From Bacillus cereus (GTDB lineage Bacteria > Bacillota > Bacilli > Bacillales > Bacillaceae_G): a DNA stretch of 64,000 nucleotides. Positions 53,391-62,296 of this stretch are shown piece after piece. Both the position numbers and the translations under genes were made by a program. The notes under the pieces are model-generated. The model had not been told where the DNA came from, searched no databases, and saw nothing but the letters and a program-made list of their open reading frames with translations. The stretch covers positions 597,001 through 661,000 of the forward strand of contig NZ_CP089518.1 in assembly GCF_025917685.1 (NCBI RefSeq), read 5' to 3'. Each line of letters opens with the position of its first letter. Positions within the stretch are counted from its first letter, which is position 1.

Positions 53391-54362
53391 ATGGAAATAG
53401 CTGTAGAACGAGTTTTTACAAAAGAGATTTTAGCAAGAGCAGCAAAGGCATATCATGTAACGGTGGAAGAAAAGCCACTTGGTGATTTTGAGAATTATAT
53501 TTTTAAGGCGAAGGATAAAAATAATGAAGATTGCGTATTACGCTTAACTCATTCTTCTCATCGGTCTAAAAAAGAGGTAGAGGCGGAACTAGATTTTTTA
53601 CGGTATGTTGCGGAGCATGGGGCGAAAGTGGCGGGACCTCGTAATTCAATATCTCAAAATCTTGTAGAAGAAATCGGAGCGGAAGATGGCACTTTCTTTT
53701 TTGCTTCCTTATTTACATATGCAAAAGGTGAGCAAGTAAAAGGAGAAGAATCGCCTTATTGGGGAGATGCTTACTTTGAAGCGTGGGGAAAAGCGATTGG
53801 ACAACTGCATCGTCTTACAATGAATTACCCTAAAACAGACTACCGTGATACGTGGGAAGAGGACGAAAGTAGCATTGTTAATGAATTAGAAGATGAGAAG
53901 GTGAAAGGGATTGCCACTGTATTAATGGAGGAAATAAAGGCTCTTCCGGTTAAAAGAGAAACATTCGGCCTTATGCATGGCGATATTCATCCAGGGAATT
54001 TTCATTATGATGGCAAAGAGCTAACAATCTTTGATTTTGATGATGCAGCTTATAATTACTTTATACATGATTTAGCAATGGTTCTCTATTACTCTGTTCT
54101 ATTTACACCGTGGACTGCAGAAGAGAAGACAAAATTTGCTCGTAAACAGTTGCAGGTGCTAAGAAAGGGTTATGAATATGAGCACAGGTTAGCGGATAGG
54201 TGGTATGAAGCGTTACCGTTGTTTTTACGTCTACGTGATATTGGTTTATACGGTACGCTTCAAAAGAAGTTTAAAGGGAAAGATATGCCAGATCATTTCC
54301 GACAATTAGCAGAACAACTCTATGAAAGAATTATAAAGAGGGAAGCAATTGTGAATATATAA
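53391..54362 (+). CDS. APH-family phosphotransferase (homoserine-kinase-II/choline-kinase-like)
   Basis: A 323-residue kinase-fold protein. The catalytic motif LMHGDIHPGNFHYDGKELTIFDFDDAAYNYFIHDLAMVLYYS (about residues 196-237) has the H-G-D-x4-N catalytic loop and the DFDD metal-binding pair. This is the branch of homoserine kinase II/aminoglycoside phosphotransferases (YerI/YcbJ type). The substrate is unknown; it is unlikely to be an antibiotic. TAGGAGGG stands before the ATG. Confidence 0.87.
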   Translation: MEIAVERVFTKEILARAAKAYHVTVEEKPLGDFENYIFKAKDKNNEDCVLRLTHSSHRSKKEVEAELDFLRYVAEHGAKVAGPRNSISQNLVEEIGAEDGTFFFASLFTYAKGEQVKGEESPYWGDAYFEAWGKAIGQLHRLTMNYPKTDYRDTWEEDESSIVNELEDEKVKGIATVLMEEIKALPVKRETFGLMHGDIHPGNFHYDGKELTIFDFDDAAYNYFIHDLAMVLYYSVLFTPWTAEEKTKFARKQLQVLRKGYEYEHRLADRWYEALPLFLRLRDIGLYGTLQKKFKGKDMPDHFRQLAEQLYERIIKREAIVNI

Positions 54363-54376
54363 TACATTCACATCGA

Positions 54377-54414
54377 AACAAAGTATACAAAATAAATGTA
54401 TACTTTGTTTTTTT
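54377..54414 (+). terminator. Intrinsic terminator after the APH-type kinase
   Basis: A 13-bp stem (AACAAAGTATACA with TGTATACTTTGTT), a 7-nt loop and a T run. Confidence 0.88.
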
Positions 54415-54482
54415 ATACAAAAATATGTTTACTTTATTAAAATAATATTGTTATAGATTCGGTATACACTTATAATTTTATA

Positions 54483-54497
54483 TATATTCTGAATATT
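54483..54497. promoter_or_regulatory. Candidate CodY site just upstream of the alanine symporter
   Basis: TATATTCTGAATATT fits the CodY motif AATTTTCWGAAAATT with three mismatches, and its core ATATTC-T-GAATAT is a perfect inverted repeat. It is about 25 bp before the start codon, which suits repression. Confidence 0.45.
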
Positions 54498-54521
54498 CTT
54501 TACAAAGAAGGAGGGGGAAAG

Positions 54522-55982
54522 TTGGAAGCTATCGTAAGTTGGATAAATAATATTGTTTGGAGTCCAGCACTTGTCTATTTATGTTTAGGAGTAGGTTTAT
54601 ATTTTTCCATTCGAACGAGGTTTTTACAAGTAAGACACGTAGGAGAAATGGTGAAGCTGACATTTCAAGGAGAAAAATCAGATGCTGGTGTTTCTTCATT
54701 CCAGGCGTTAGCACTTTCTTTATCAGGACGCGTTGGAACAGGGAATATAGCTGGGGTAGCCACAGCGGTTGCATTCGGTGGACCAGGAGCTGTATTTTGG
54801 ATGTGGGCAGTAGCCTTTTTAGGAGCAGGATCGGCTTATGTAGAATCTACATTAGCACAAATATATAAGACGAAACATCAAGGGCAGTTTCGCGGTGGAC
54901 CTGCTTATTACATTGAAAAAGGACTAGGCGTTAAATGGTATGCTTTAGTATTCGTTGCAGCAACAATTCTTGCAACAGGAATGCTGCTTCCAGGTGTTCA
55001 AGCGAATAGTATTGCTGTAAGTCTAGAAACAGCTTTTGGTATTAATACTTCTGTATCCGGAGCGGTATTAGTAGCGGCATTAGCACTTATTATTTTTGGT
55101 GGAGTTAAGCGAATTGTTAACGTAGCGCAAGTTGTAGTACCGTTTATGGCGCTTGGTTATATTTTAGTAGCTTGTATAATTGTTGCTATGAATATCGAAA
55201 AATTACCGGAAGCATTTATGTTAATTATAAAAAGTGCATTTGCATTAGAAGCAGCTTTTGGTGGGATTATCGGTTTAGCAATTTCTTGGGGTGTAAAACG
55301 TGGTATTTATTCAAATGAAGCAGGGCAAGGAACTGGACCGCATGCAGCAGCAGCAGCTGAAGTATCGCATCCAGCTAAACAAGGGTTAGTACAAGCATTT
55401 TCCGTTTACATTGATACATTATTTGTTTGTTCAGCAACAGCATTTATGATGATTATTACAGGCATGTATAACGTATTTGATGCAAGCGGAAAAAACTTTA
55501 TCGTCAATAAATTAAACGGTGCACAGCCGGGTCCTGGTTATACACAGGCAGCAGTAGAATCTGTTTTCCCTGGATTTGGAAACGGTTTCGTAGCAATCTC
55601 TTTACTATTCTTTGCGTTTACAACAATTATGGCTTATTACTACATTGCAGAAACGAATATCGCTTACTTAAATCGTGATAAAGACCGCCCTTGGATGTCT
55701 ATCGTACTAAAGTTTGTATTCTTAGGAGTTGTATTCTACGGTTGCGTAAAAACAGCAGCAACAGCGTGGGCTTTAGGAGATATTGGTGTAGGAATTATGG
55801 CATGGGTTAACATTATTGCGATTCTATTATTACAAAAGCCGGCATTGATTGCATTAAAGGATTATGAAAAGCAGAAAAAAGAAGGAAAAGATCCAGTATT
55901 CGATCCGCAAAAATTAGGAATTAAAAATGCTGATTTCTGGGAGCATGAATACGGGAAAGACAAGAAAGAAGAAGTATCTTAA
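54522..55982 (+). CDS. Sodium:alanine symporter (AGCS family)
   Basis: A 486-residue symporter with about 8-11 membrane segments. FQALALSLSGRVGTGNIAGVATAVAFGGPGAVFWMWAVAFLGAGSAYVESTLAQIYK and the GLAISWGVKRGIYSNEAGQGTGPHAAAAAEVSHP segment are hallmarks of the family (DagA/AlsT-like), which imports alanine or glycine with sodium. The start is TTG 54522, four bases after the strong GAAGGAGGGGG; no ATG fits. It stands alone but next to glutamine-transport genes. Confidence 0.94.
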   Translation: MEAIVSWINNIVWSPALVYLCLGVGLYFSIRTRFLQVRHVGEMVKLTFQGEKSDAGVSSFQALALSLSGRVGTGNIAGVATAVAFGGPGAVFWMWAVAFLGAGSAYVESTLAQIYKTKHQGQFRGGPAYYIEKGLGVKWYALVFVAATILATGMLLPGVQANSIAVSLETAFGINTSVSGAVLVAALALIIFGGVKRIVNVAQVVVPFMALGYILVACIIVAMNIEKLPEAFMLIIKSAFALEAAFGGIIGLAISWGVKRGIYSNEAGQGTGPHAAAAAEVSHPAKQGLVQAFSVYIDTLFVCSATAFMMIITGMYNVFDASGKNFIVNKLNGAQPGPGYTQAAVESVFPGFGNGFVAISLLFFAFTTIMAYYYIAETNIAYLNRDKDRPWMSIVLKFVFLGVVFYGCVKTAATAWALGDIGVGIMAWVNIIAILLLQKPALIALKDYEKQKKEGKDPVFDPQKLGIKNADFWEHEYGKDKKEEVS

Positions 55983-55998
55983 GAGAATAGAAATGAAG

Positions 55999-56028
55999 GA
56001 GCAAAGGGAAATCCCTTTGCTCTTTTTT
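55999..56028 (+). terminator. Intrinsic terminator after the alanine symporter
   Basis: An 11-bp stem (GAGCAAAGGGA with TCCCTTTGCTC) and a T run, 17 bp after the stop. Confidence 0.87.
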
Positions 56029-56116
56029 ATGGACAAAATGAAGCTGAAAGTTATTTTTTTGCCTATTTTTGAATATAAAAAGAATGTACATGCTTTGTTT
56101 AGGGGAAGGGGGGAGT

Positions 56117-56848
56117 ATGTTGATAGAGTTTCGTAATGTAAATAAATATTATGGTAACTTCCAAGTTTTGAAAAATATTAATGTGCAAGTGAAAAAAGGT
56201 GAAGTGGTAGTAGTTGTTGGTCCTTCAGGATCAGGAAAAAGTACATTGCTTCGTTGTATAAATCAGTTAGAGGCGATTACCGATGGAGAATTAATTGTAC
56301 AAAATACAGACGTACACAATAAAAAAACAGATATGAATGAATTACGCCGAAATATTGGTATGGTCTTCCAGCATTTTTACTTATACCCACATAAAACAGT
56401 TCTGCAGAATATTACACTAGCACCAATTAAAGTAAATAAAATTTCAAAAGAAGAAGCAGAGAAAACAGCGATGTTTTATTTAGGGAAAGTGGGAATCCCG
56501 GAGAAGGCGGGTGTATATCCCCATCAATTATCCGGAGGTCAACAGCAAAGGGTAGCTATTGCTAGAGGGCTCGCGATGCAACCGGAAATTATGCTATTTG
56601 ATGAGCCTACGTCCGCTCTTGATCCAGAGATGATCGGAGAAGTGCTTGATGTTATGAAAGCGCTGGCTAAAGAAGGAATGACGATGGTCGTCGTCACACA
56701 TGAGATGGGATTTGCACGTGAGGTAGCAGATAGAATTTTATTTATGGATGACGGTCAAATTATCGAAGATACAACACCAGCACAATTTTTTGCAAATCCT
56801 GAACAAGAAAGAGCACGTCTATTTTTAAGCCGGGTATTAAATCATTAA
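56117..56848 (+). CDS. glnQ: Glutamine ABC transporter ATP-binding protein
   Basis: A 243-residue polar-amino-acid ABC ATPase. Walker [14 protein letters not shown] (about residues 34-46), signature [18 protein letters not shown], Walker [16 protein letters not shown] and H-loop [15 protein letters not shown] are intact. ATG 56117 follows AAGGGGGGAG. It begins the order Q-H-M-P found in B. subtilis glnQHMP, with glnH 12 bp downstream. Confidence 0.93.
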   Translation: MLIEFRNVNKYYGNFQVLKNINVQVKKGEVVVVVGPSGSGKSTLLRCINQLEAITDGELIVQNTDVHNKKTDMNELRRNIGMVFQHFYLYPHKTVLQNITLAPIKVNKISKEEAEKTAMFYLGKVGIPEKAGVYPHQLSGGQQQRVAIARGLAMQPEIMLFDEPTSALDPEMIGEVLDVMKALAKEGMTMVVVTHEMGFAREVADRILFMDDGQIIEDTTPAQFFANPEQERARLFLSRVLNH

Positions 56849-56860
56849 AGGAGGAATTTC

Positions 56861-57691
56861 ATGCTTAAGATGAAAAAGTTGTTTACCCTAATCGTATTCT
56901 CATGTTTATTCGTGCTTATTGTTGCTGGATGCGGAGGTAAAAAAGACGAGGCGAAAGAAACGAATACGAAGCAAGGCGGAGCTGTTGAACAAATTAAGAA
57001 GCGCGGAAAGTTAGTAGTTGGGGTGAAGAATGATACGAATTTATTTGGATTGAAAAACCCTTCAACAGGGCAGGTAGAAGGATTTGATATTGATATCGCG
57101 AAGGCGCTTGCGAAAAAAATTCTTGGTGATGAAAAGAAATTAGAGCTGAAAGAAGTAACATCTAAAACACGTATTCCAATGCTGAAAAATGGTGATATTG
57201 ATGCCATTATTGCGACAATGACAATTACGGAAGAGCGTAAAAAAGAAGTGGATTTTTCAGATGTATATTTTAAAGCGGGGCAATCGTTACTTGTGAAAAA
57301 AGGAAGCAATATTAAAAGTATTGATGATGTAAAACAAGGCATTAAAGTATTGGCTGTAAAAGGCTCAACGTCTACAAATAACATTCGTCAAAAATCACCA
57401 GAAGCAACAGTATTAGAATTTGAAAATTACAGTGAAGCATTTACAGCGTTAAAAGCAGGTAAAGGCGATGTTTTAACGACAGATAATGCGATTCTTTACG
57501 GAATGGCAAAACAAGATTCTAATTATGAAGTTGTAGGCAAAATTTTCACGGATGAACCGTATGGAATTGCAGTACAAAAAGGCGCAGACGATTTAACGAA
57601 AGAGATTAATAACTTACTAAAAGATATGAAGGCGAGTGGAGAGTACGACAAATTATATGAAAAATGGATCGGTCAAAAACAAGAGAAGTAA
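56861..57691 (+). CDS. glnH: Glutamine ABC transporter substrate-binding lipoprotein
   Basis: A 276-residue lipoprotein (lipobox IVAGC, Cys24). The bacterial extracellular solute-binding family 3 fold follows: KRGKLVVGVKNDTNLFGLKNPSTGQVEGFDIDIAKALAKK, then DAIIATMTITEERKKEVDFSDVYFKAGQSLLVKKGS. Likely binds glutamine or a related amino acid (GlnH by gene order). AAGGAGG precedes ATG. A hairpin separates it from the two permeases. Confidence 0.9.
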   Translation: MLKMKKLFTLIVFSCLFVLIVAGCGGKKDEAKETNTKQGGAVEQIKKRGKLVVGVKNDTNLFGLKNPSTGQVEGFDIDIAKALAKKILGDEKKLELKEVTSKTRIPMLKNGDIDAIIATMTITEERKKEVDFSDVYFKAGQSLLVKKGSNIKSIDDVKQGIKVLAVKGSTSTNNIRQKSPEATVLEFENYSEAFTALKAGKGDVLTTDNAILYGMAKQDSNYEVVGKIFTDEPYGIAVQKGADDLTKEINNLLKDMKASGEYDKLYEKWIGQKQEK

Positions 57692-57728
57692 AGTGAAACT
57701 TTATTTCTCGTGATAAATAGTAAGAGTG

Positions 57729-57752
57729 AGAGGATGAGAGTACTCATCCTCT
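57729..57752 (+). terminator. Intra-operon hairpin between glnH and glnM
   Basis: A 10-bp perfect stem (AGAGGATGAG with CTCATCCTCT) and an AGTA loop, with only a short TTCTT tail. It is probably a weak terminator or an mRNA-stability element that lets more binding protein be made than permease. Confidence 0.6.
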
Positions 57753-57778
57753 TCTTGTAAAGAAAGAGGGGAGAATAT

Positions 57779-58435
57779 GTGCCTGATTTTTCTATTTTGA
57801 CGAATAATATTGATATGTATTTAGAAGGATTTAAATATACGGTGATGTCTAGTGTAGTTGCGCTAATAGGAAGTTTTGTTTTAGGAATTGTTATGGCAGT
57901 GATGCGAATTTCACCTATTCGTATTTTGAATTGGATTGGCTCTGCCTATGTAGAGTTTGTTAGAAATATTCCACTCGTATTAATTGCATTCATTTTCTAT
58001 TTTGCTTTGCCTGTAATAGGAATTACTTTCAACGGTTTTGTAGCAGGGACAGTTGCGCTTACAGTTTATACAGCGGCTTTTATTGCGGAAGTAATTCGTG
58101 CTGGTATTTTATCAGTCGCGAAAGGTCAAATGGAAGCAGCACGTTCTTCAGGATTAACTTATACGCAAGCGATGTATTATGTCGTCTTACCTCAAGCGAT
58201 GAAAATCGTCATTCCTCCTCTAGGAAATCAATTTCTCAATTTAGTAAAAAACTCTTCAATACTCGGAATTATTGCTGGAACGGATTTAATGTATCAAGGA
58301 GACTTAATTTCAACGAAGACATTCGTTACGTTTGATGTATATATATTTGTCGGGATGTTTTATTTAATATTAACAATTCCGCTAAGTATGCTAGTGCGTT
58401 ATTTAGAAAGACGCTTGGCAAAGGAGGGGGTGTAG
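57779..58435 (+). CDS. glnM: Glutamine ABC transporter permease
   Basis: A 218-residue His/Glu/Gln/Arg/opine permease with about five membrane helices. FVRNIPLVLIAFIFYFALP and EVIRAGILSVAKGQMEAARSSGLTYTQAMYYVVLPQAM (the EAA loop that meets the ATPase) are typical. The start is GTG at 57779, with AGAGGGGAG upstream. The stop is immediately followed by the glnP ATG. Confidence 0.88.
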   Translation: MPDFSILTNNIDMYLEGFKYTVMSSVVALIGSFVLGIVMAVMRISPIRILNWIGSAYVEFVRNIPLVLIAFIFYFALPVIGITFNGFVAGTVALTVYTAAFIAEVIRAGILSVAKGQMEAARSSGLTYTQAMYYVVLPQAMKIVIPPLGNQFLNLVKNSSILGIIAGTDLMYQGDLISTKTFVTFDVYIFVGMFYLILTIPLSMLVRYLERRLAKEGV

Positions 58436-59080
58436 ATGGATTTTCAAGGTGCTATTACAGGAGATCATATACTCTTTTTATTAAAAGGATTGCTTATCAC
58501 GCTAGAAGTCGCTCTTGTAGCGATTGTACTTAGTTTTATTATCGGTAGTGTAATAGGAACGTTGCGCTATGCAAAAATACCCGTCATCTCACAAATACTA
58601 GGCTTTATCGTTGAAGTTATTCGGAATTTACCACTTCTTTTAATTATATTTTTCACGTATTTTGCACTTCCAGAGGCAGGTTTGAAGTTAGAAATTATAA
58701 CAGCCGCAATTGTTGCTTTAACGATATTTGAAGCAGCGATGATATCTGAAATTGTTAGAAGTGGCTTATTATCTATCGAAAGAGGACAAATTGAAGCGGC
58801 GCGCTCTTCAGGATTAACATATGTCCAGACGCTTTGGCACATTATTTTACCGCAAGCACTTAGAAGAATGGTTCCTCCGCTTGTTAGTCAATTTATTTCA
58901 TTGTTAAAGGATACGTCATTAGCGGTTGTTATATCATTGCCAGAGCTTATGCATAATGCTCAAATTATTAGCGGACAGAACGTAAATTATATGATTCCAA
59001 CATTTATACTAGCAGCTTGTATGTATTTCGTTGTAAATTACGGTTTATCAATTTTATCTAGAAGATTAGAAATACGTTAA
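58436..59080 (+). CDS. glnP: Glutamine ABC transporter permease
   Basis: A 214-residue partner permease with the same fold: EVIRNLPLLLIIFFTYFALPE and EIVRSGLLSIERGQIEAARSSGLTYVQTLWHIILPQAL (EAA loop). Its ATG directly follows the glnM stop, with AGGAGGGGG in the end of glnM as ribosome site. The two permeases are paralogous and make the heterodimeric channel. Confidence 0.89.
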   Translation: MDFQGAITGDHILFLLKGLLITLEVALVAIVLSFIIGSVIGTLRYAKIPVISQILGFIVEVIRNLPLLLIIFFTYFALPEAGLKLEIITAAIVALTIFEAAMISEIVRSGLLSIERGQIEAARSSGLTYVQTLWHIILPQALRRMVPPLVSQFISLLKDTSLAVVISLPELMHNAQIISGQNVNYMIPTFILAACMYFVVNYGLSILSRRLEIR

Positions 59081-59107
59081 CTCTTACAATAATACGTAAG
59101 GGTTTTT
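59079..59107 (+). terminator. Intrinsic terminator after glnP
   Basis: AACTCTTAC and GTAAGGGTT (one G-U pair) form a 9-bp stem with an 8-nt loop and a T run. Confidence 0.78.
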
Positions 59108-59205
59108 CCTTATTAATCCTTAATTACCTTAAAATAGAATCTGAATCTCTTAATAATTAAATTTTTATAATGTTTTATCAGAAAAGTTTTAATTTTATAT
59201 AGAAA

Positions 59206-59220
59206 TTGTAACCGCTTTCG
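59206..59220 (+). promoter_or_regulatory. Candidate cre site upstream of the amino-acid permease
   Basis: TTGTAACCGCTTTCG matches the cre consensus except for the last base. About 60-75 bp upstream of the permease start, next to a CodY-like word. Confidence 0.5.
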
Positions 59221-59230
59221 TGTATATTTT

Positions 59231-59245
59231 TATTATCAGAAAATT
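59231..59245. promoter_or_regulatory. Candidate CodY site upstream of the amino-acid permease
   Basis: TATTATCAGAAAATT matches AATTTTCWGAAAATT with two mismatches, 38 bp upstream of the start codon. A weaker copy (TTTTATCAGAAAAGT) lies at 59173-59187. Combined with the cre site, this suggests joint carbon and nitrogen control. Confidence 0.55.
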
Positions 59246-59282
59246 TTAAAAAGAGATAGAGGGTTTATAGGGGAGGATTACA

Positions 59283-60701
59283 ATGCAGCAAACAACGAAT
59301 GATAAATTACATCGTACGATGAAGAGTAGACATTTATTTATGATCGCACTAGGTGGTGTAATCGGGACAGGTTTTTTCCTAGGTTCAGGATACACTATTA
59401 ATCAAGCTGGACCAGGGGGAGCCATCCTTTCATATTTAGTGGGCGGATTTATTATGTATTTAACAATGCTTTGTCTTGGAGAGCTAACGGTAGCGATGCC
59501 AGTTTCAGGATCTTTCCAAAAGTATGCGACGAAGTTTATTGGACCAGGAACTGGGTTTATGATCGGCTGGCTATACTGGATTGGATGGGCGGTAACAGTA
59601 GGATTAGAATTAACATCGATCGGTTTAATGATGAAAAGATGGTTTCCGAATGTTGATGTTTGGGTATGGTGTCTCGTATTCGGGGTTATTTTATATGCTT
59701 CAAACGCTATTTCAGCGAAAAGTTATGCTGAATTAGAGTTTTGGTTCTCTAGTATTAAAGTAGTTACAATTATTGCATTCATTCTACTTGGTGGTAGCGC
59801 ATTACTAGGATTTTTACCATACGACGGAAAAGAAGCAGCACCTCTTTTCTCTAACTTTGTAAGTGATGGTGGGCTATTCCCAAATGGACTAGCCGCAGTG
59901 CTTCTTACGATGATTACAGTTAACTTTTCATTCCAAGGAACAGAGTTAATCGGGATTGCAGCAGGAGAGAGTCAGAATCCTGAAAAAACAATTCCACGTG
60001 CAATTCGTAATACAGTATGGCGTATTATGATATTCTTCATCTTAACAATGACAATTTTAGTAGGATTAATTTCTTGGAAAGAAGCAGGAGTAATTGAAAG
60101 TCCATTCGTAGTTGTATTTGATAAAATCGGTATTCCATATGCAGCTGATATTATGAACTTCGTTATTATCACTGCTTTATTATCTGTAGCGAACTCAGGA
60201 TTATATGCAGCAACGCGTATACTATGGTCACTTGCAAATGAAGGAATGGCACCAACTTCTTTCAAGAAAGTAAATAAACGTGGTATTCCAATTACAGCGT
60301 TAGTCGTAACGATTGCTGTTGCGGCGTTATCTTTATTAACAAGCTTCCTTGCAGAAGATACAGTATATATGTACTTATTATCTATAGCTGGCTTATCGGC
60401 TGTTTCAAGTTGGATCATTATTGCTTTATCGCAACTTCGCTTTAGAAGTCAGTATATAAAAGGCGGAGGAAAATTAGAGGACTTAAAGTATAGAACACCA
60501 CTATACCCGATTGTTCCGATTTTAGCTTTAATTACAAATAGTATCGTTGTTATTAGTTTAGCGTTTATTCCAGAACAACGAATGGCTTTATATTGTGGTA
60601 TTCCATTTATCATTTTCTGCTATATATATTATTATATGAGTAAGAAACGGAAGAAACCGATGAAAGTGGAGATGGAAACGAAGTATGAAAATAAAAATTA
60701 A
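59283..60701 (+). CDS. APC-family amino-acid permease (AAT type)
   Basis: A 472-residue transporter with about 12 helices. LHRTMKSRHLFMIALGGVIGTGFFLGSGYTINQAGPGGAILSYLVGG is the amino-acid permease signature region, and GTELIGIAAGESQNPEKTIPRAI follows. This is the AAT branch (RocE/ProY/YbgF relatives), which imports amino acids such as arginine, ornithine, proline or lysine; the substrate is not fixed. GGGGAGGA precedes the ATG. It overlaps the OsmC gene start by 17 bp. Confidence 0.92.
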   Translation: MQQTTNDKLHRTMKSRHLFMIALGGVIGTGFFLGSGYTINQAGPGGAILSYLVGGFIMYLTMLCLGELTVAMPVSGSFQKYATKFIGPGTGFMIGWLYWIGWAVTVGLELTSIGLMMKRWFPNVDVWVWCLVFGVILYASNAISAKSYAELEFWFSSIKVVTIIAFILLGGSALLGFLPYDGKEAAPLFSNFVSDGGLFPNGLAAVLLTMITVNFSFQGTELIGIAAGESQNPEKTIPRAIRNTVWRIMIFFILTMTILVGLISWKEAGVIESPFVVVFDKIGIPYAADIMNFVIITALLSVANSGLYAATRILWSLANEGMAPTSFKKVNKRGIPITALVVTIAVAALSLLTSFLAEDTVYMYLLSIAGLSAVSSWIIIALSQLRFRSQYIKGGGKLEDLKYRTPLYPIVPILALITNSIVVISLAFIPEQRMALYCGIPFIIFCYIYYYMSKKRKKPMKVEMETKYENKN

Positions 60702-61062
60702 GCATGATGATATAGAGGCAGATTTATCGTATGGTCCATTAGCGATTGGAAAAGAAAACGGGTATTCACCGTTACAATTACTCATTTCTTCTATCGCAGG
60801 ATGTAGTGCAATTGTCTTCCGAACAATTTTAGAAAAGAAACGTATTACATACGATACGTTTACAATTGAAACTGAAATTGGGAGAAGTGAAGCTTTATCA
60901 AAACCAGTTGAAAGTGTTCATTTGCACTATAAAATTAAAGCGCAAAATATTACAGAAGAGCAGTTGGACAAGGCGCTGCAGCTTGCAGTGAAGAATTGCA
61001 CGATTGTTCAATCTGTAAAAGATAGTATAAAAGTTACGGAAACAATTGAATTAGTAAAGTGA
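60685..61062 (+). CDS. OsmC/Ohr-family protein
   Basis: A 125-residue protein of the OsmC fold (YhfA type). Conserved cysteines are in SIAGCSAIVFRTILEKKR (about residue 39) and LAVKNCTIVQSVKDSI (about 105), the pair that reduces peroxides in Ohr/OsmC enzymes. The ATG lies inside the last codons of the permease gene, so translation is coupled to it; there is no separate ribosome site clear of the upstream coding region (AACGAAGT only). Function as a peroxidase is possible but not proven. Confidence 0.85.
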   Translation: MKIKIKHDDIEADLSYGPLAIGKENGYSPLQLLISSIAGCSAIVFRTILEKKRITYDTFTIETEIGRSEALSKPVESVHLHYKIKAQNITEEQLDKALQLAVKNCTIVQSVKDSIKVTETIELVK

Positions 61063-61065
61063 AAC

Positions 61066-61100
61066 ATAAAAACGTGAGAATACGGCTCTCACGTTTTTAT
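61066..61100 (+). terminator. Intrinsic terminator after the OsmC gene
   Basis: A 13-bp stem (ATAAAAACGTGAG with CTCACGTTTTTAT) and a 9-nt loop; the HIT gene starts 25 bp further on, so read-through or a promoter overlapping it would be needed. Confidence 0.82.
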
Positions 61101-61124
61101 GTTTTTAATAAAGGGGGAAATATG

Positions 61125-61559
61125 ATGGAATGTTTAGGGTGTAGATTAGCAAGCGGAGAGGAAAAAATATATAAAGTATATGAAGATGAGCATGTAACAT
61201 GCTTTTTAGATCATGAACCTTTCTATCCAGGACATACTTTAATTGTGCCAAAGCAGCATGTTGTAGAAGTGGACGAATTAGATGATGTTATAGCGAAATC
61301 TATTATGGATGCTTCTAAGCTGATTGCAAAAGCGATTAAATCATTATATAAACCAGATGGAATTACAGTTTGTCAAAATGGTGGAATCTTTAATGAGTTA
61401 ACGCATTACCATATGCATGTCGTACCGAGATATAAAGAGCGCTCGTTTGCCGAGTTTTATACGGTACAACTAGGAGAAAAGAAGAATCATAACTTGGAAG
61501 AGACACAGAATTTGTTACAAGAAGCGATAGAGCAAATACTGCTTACTAAAAAGGCGTAA
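61125..61559 (+). CDS. HIT-family protein
   Basis: A 144-residue histidine-triad nucleotide-binding protein. DEHVTCFLDHEPFYPGHTLIVPKQHVVEVDEL is the first half, and NELTHYHMHVVPRYK with H-x-H-x-H at about residue 92 is the catalytic triad. The family hydrolyses nucleotide conjugates (AMP-lysine, ADP, ApnA). CLGC at the N terminus with nearby residues resembles the zinc-site start of several Gram-positive Hit proteins. ATG 61125 is preferred since AAGGGGG is 7 bp upstream; ATG 61122 is only 4 bp away. Confidence 0.9.
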   Translation: MECLGCRLASGEEKIYKVYEDEHVTCFLDHEPFYPGHTLIVPKQHVVEVDELDDVIAKSIMDASKLIAKAIKSLYKPDGITVCQNGGIFNELTHYHMHVVPRYKERSFAEFYTVQLGEKKNHNLEETQNLLQEAIEQILLTKKA

Positions 61560-61600
61560 GAGGGATGTTCTTAAGGAAACAGTCAGGAAAATTCTAATAA

Positions 61601-61646
61601 ACAAAAGCTCAATTTCTCAGTTACAATAGAGAAATTGAGCTTTTGT
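61601..61646 (+). terminator. Intrinsic terminator after the HIT gene
   Basis: An 18-bp perfect stem (ACAAAAGCTCAATTTCTC and complement) and a 10-nt loop, with a U-rich tail. Confidence 0.88.
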
Positions 61647-61687
61647 CTATTCTATTATTAAATTTTATATATAAAAAGATTTTGCGG

Positions 61688-61716
61688 TGTCACAAAGTAT
61701 AGTGCTCATTCGTTAT
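61688..61716 (+). promoter_or_regulatory. Candidate autoregulated ECF sigma promoter
   Basis: TGTCAC (61688-61693), 17-bp spacer, CGTTAT (61711-61716) just upstream of the sigma gene. The -10 CGTNAT and the TGTCAC-like -35 fit ECF-type promoters and not sigma-A. The start would be about 16 bp before the ATG. Confidence 0.5.
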
Positions 61717-61738
61717 ATAGAGTGAGAGGAGGAATTAT

Positions 61739-62296
61739 ATGAAAGTTACAAACAACGATTATGAAAAGATGGAAGAGCTATATGAGTTGTATGAACAAAA
61801 GATTTATTATGTAGCGTATTCTATTTTAAATAATATTCAACAGGCTGAAGATGCGGTTCAAGAGACGTTTATTACTCTTTATAAGAACTTGGAAAAGCTC
61901 CATAGCTTGAGCACTGAAGAGCTTAAACGCTACATTTTGAGGGTCGCGAAAAACAAGGCGATTGATAGTTACCGGAAAAATAAACGACATGAAACATTTT
62001 TAGAAGAATATGAAAGAGAATCAACAGAAGCAGTAGATGAAAATATTGAAGAGTGGGAAAAACGTACAATGTCTGAGGTTCAAATTGATACATTGCTAAA
62101 AGAGTTAAATGAATCTAATAGACAGGTATTTAAGTACAAAGTCTTCTATAACTTAACGTATCAAGAAATTTCAAGTGTCATGGGGATAACGGAGGCTAAT
62201 GTCCGTAAGCAGTTTGAGCGTGCTCGAAAACGAGTTCAAAATATGATAGGAGGTATACAACATGACGAATTCAAAGAACTCCAAAGAAATGTATGA
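61739..62296 (+). CDS. ECF-type RNA polymerase sigma factor
   Basis: A 185-residue sigma-70-family protein. Region 2 is at about residues 15-90 (NIQQAEDAVQETFITLYKNLEKL and VAKNKAIDSYRK). Region 4 lies at about 115-175 (YKVFYNLTYQEISSVMGITEANVRKQFERARKRV). No region 3, so it is an extracytoplasmic-function sigma. AGAGGAGGAA precedes the ATG at 61739. The next gene starts 34 bp before its stop, and that product is a predicted membrane partner. The signal is unknown. Confidence 0.92.
   Translation: MKVTNNDYEKMEELYELYEQKIYYVAYSILNNIQQAEDAVQETFITLYKNLEKLHSLSTEELKRYILRVAKNKAIDSYRKNKRHETFLEEYERESTEAVDENIEEWEKRTMSEVQIDTLLKELNESNRQVFKYKVFYNLTYQEISSVMGITEANVRKQFERARKRVQNMIGGIQHDEFKELQRNV

Noticed and set aside
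57691..57705. AAAGTGAAACTTTA after glnH resembles the end of bcr1
   Set aside because: Only 14 bases match and no TTTAT flank or further bcr1 sequence is present, so chance is more likely than a repeat remnant.
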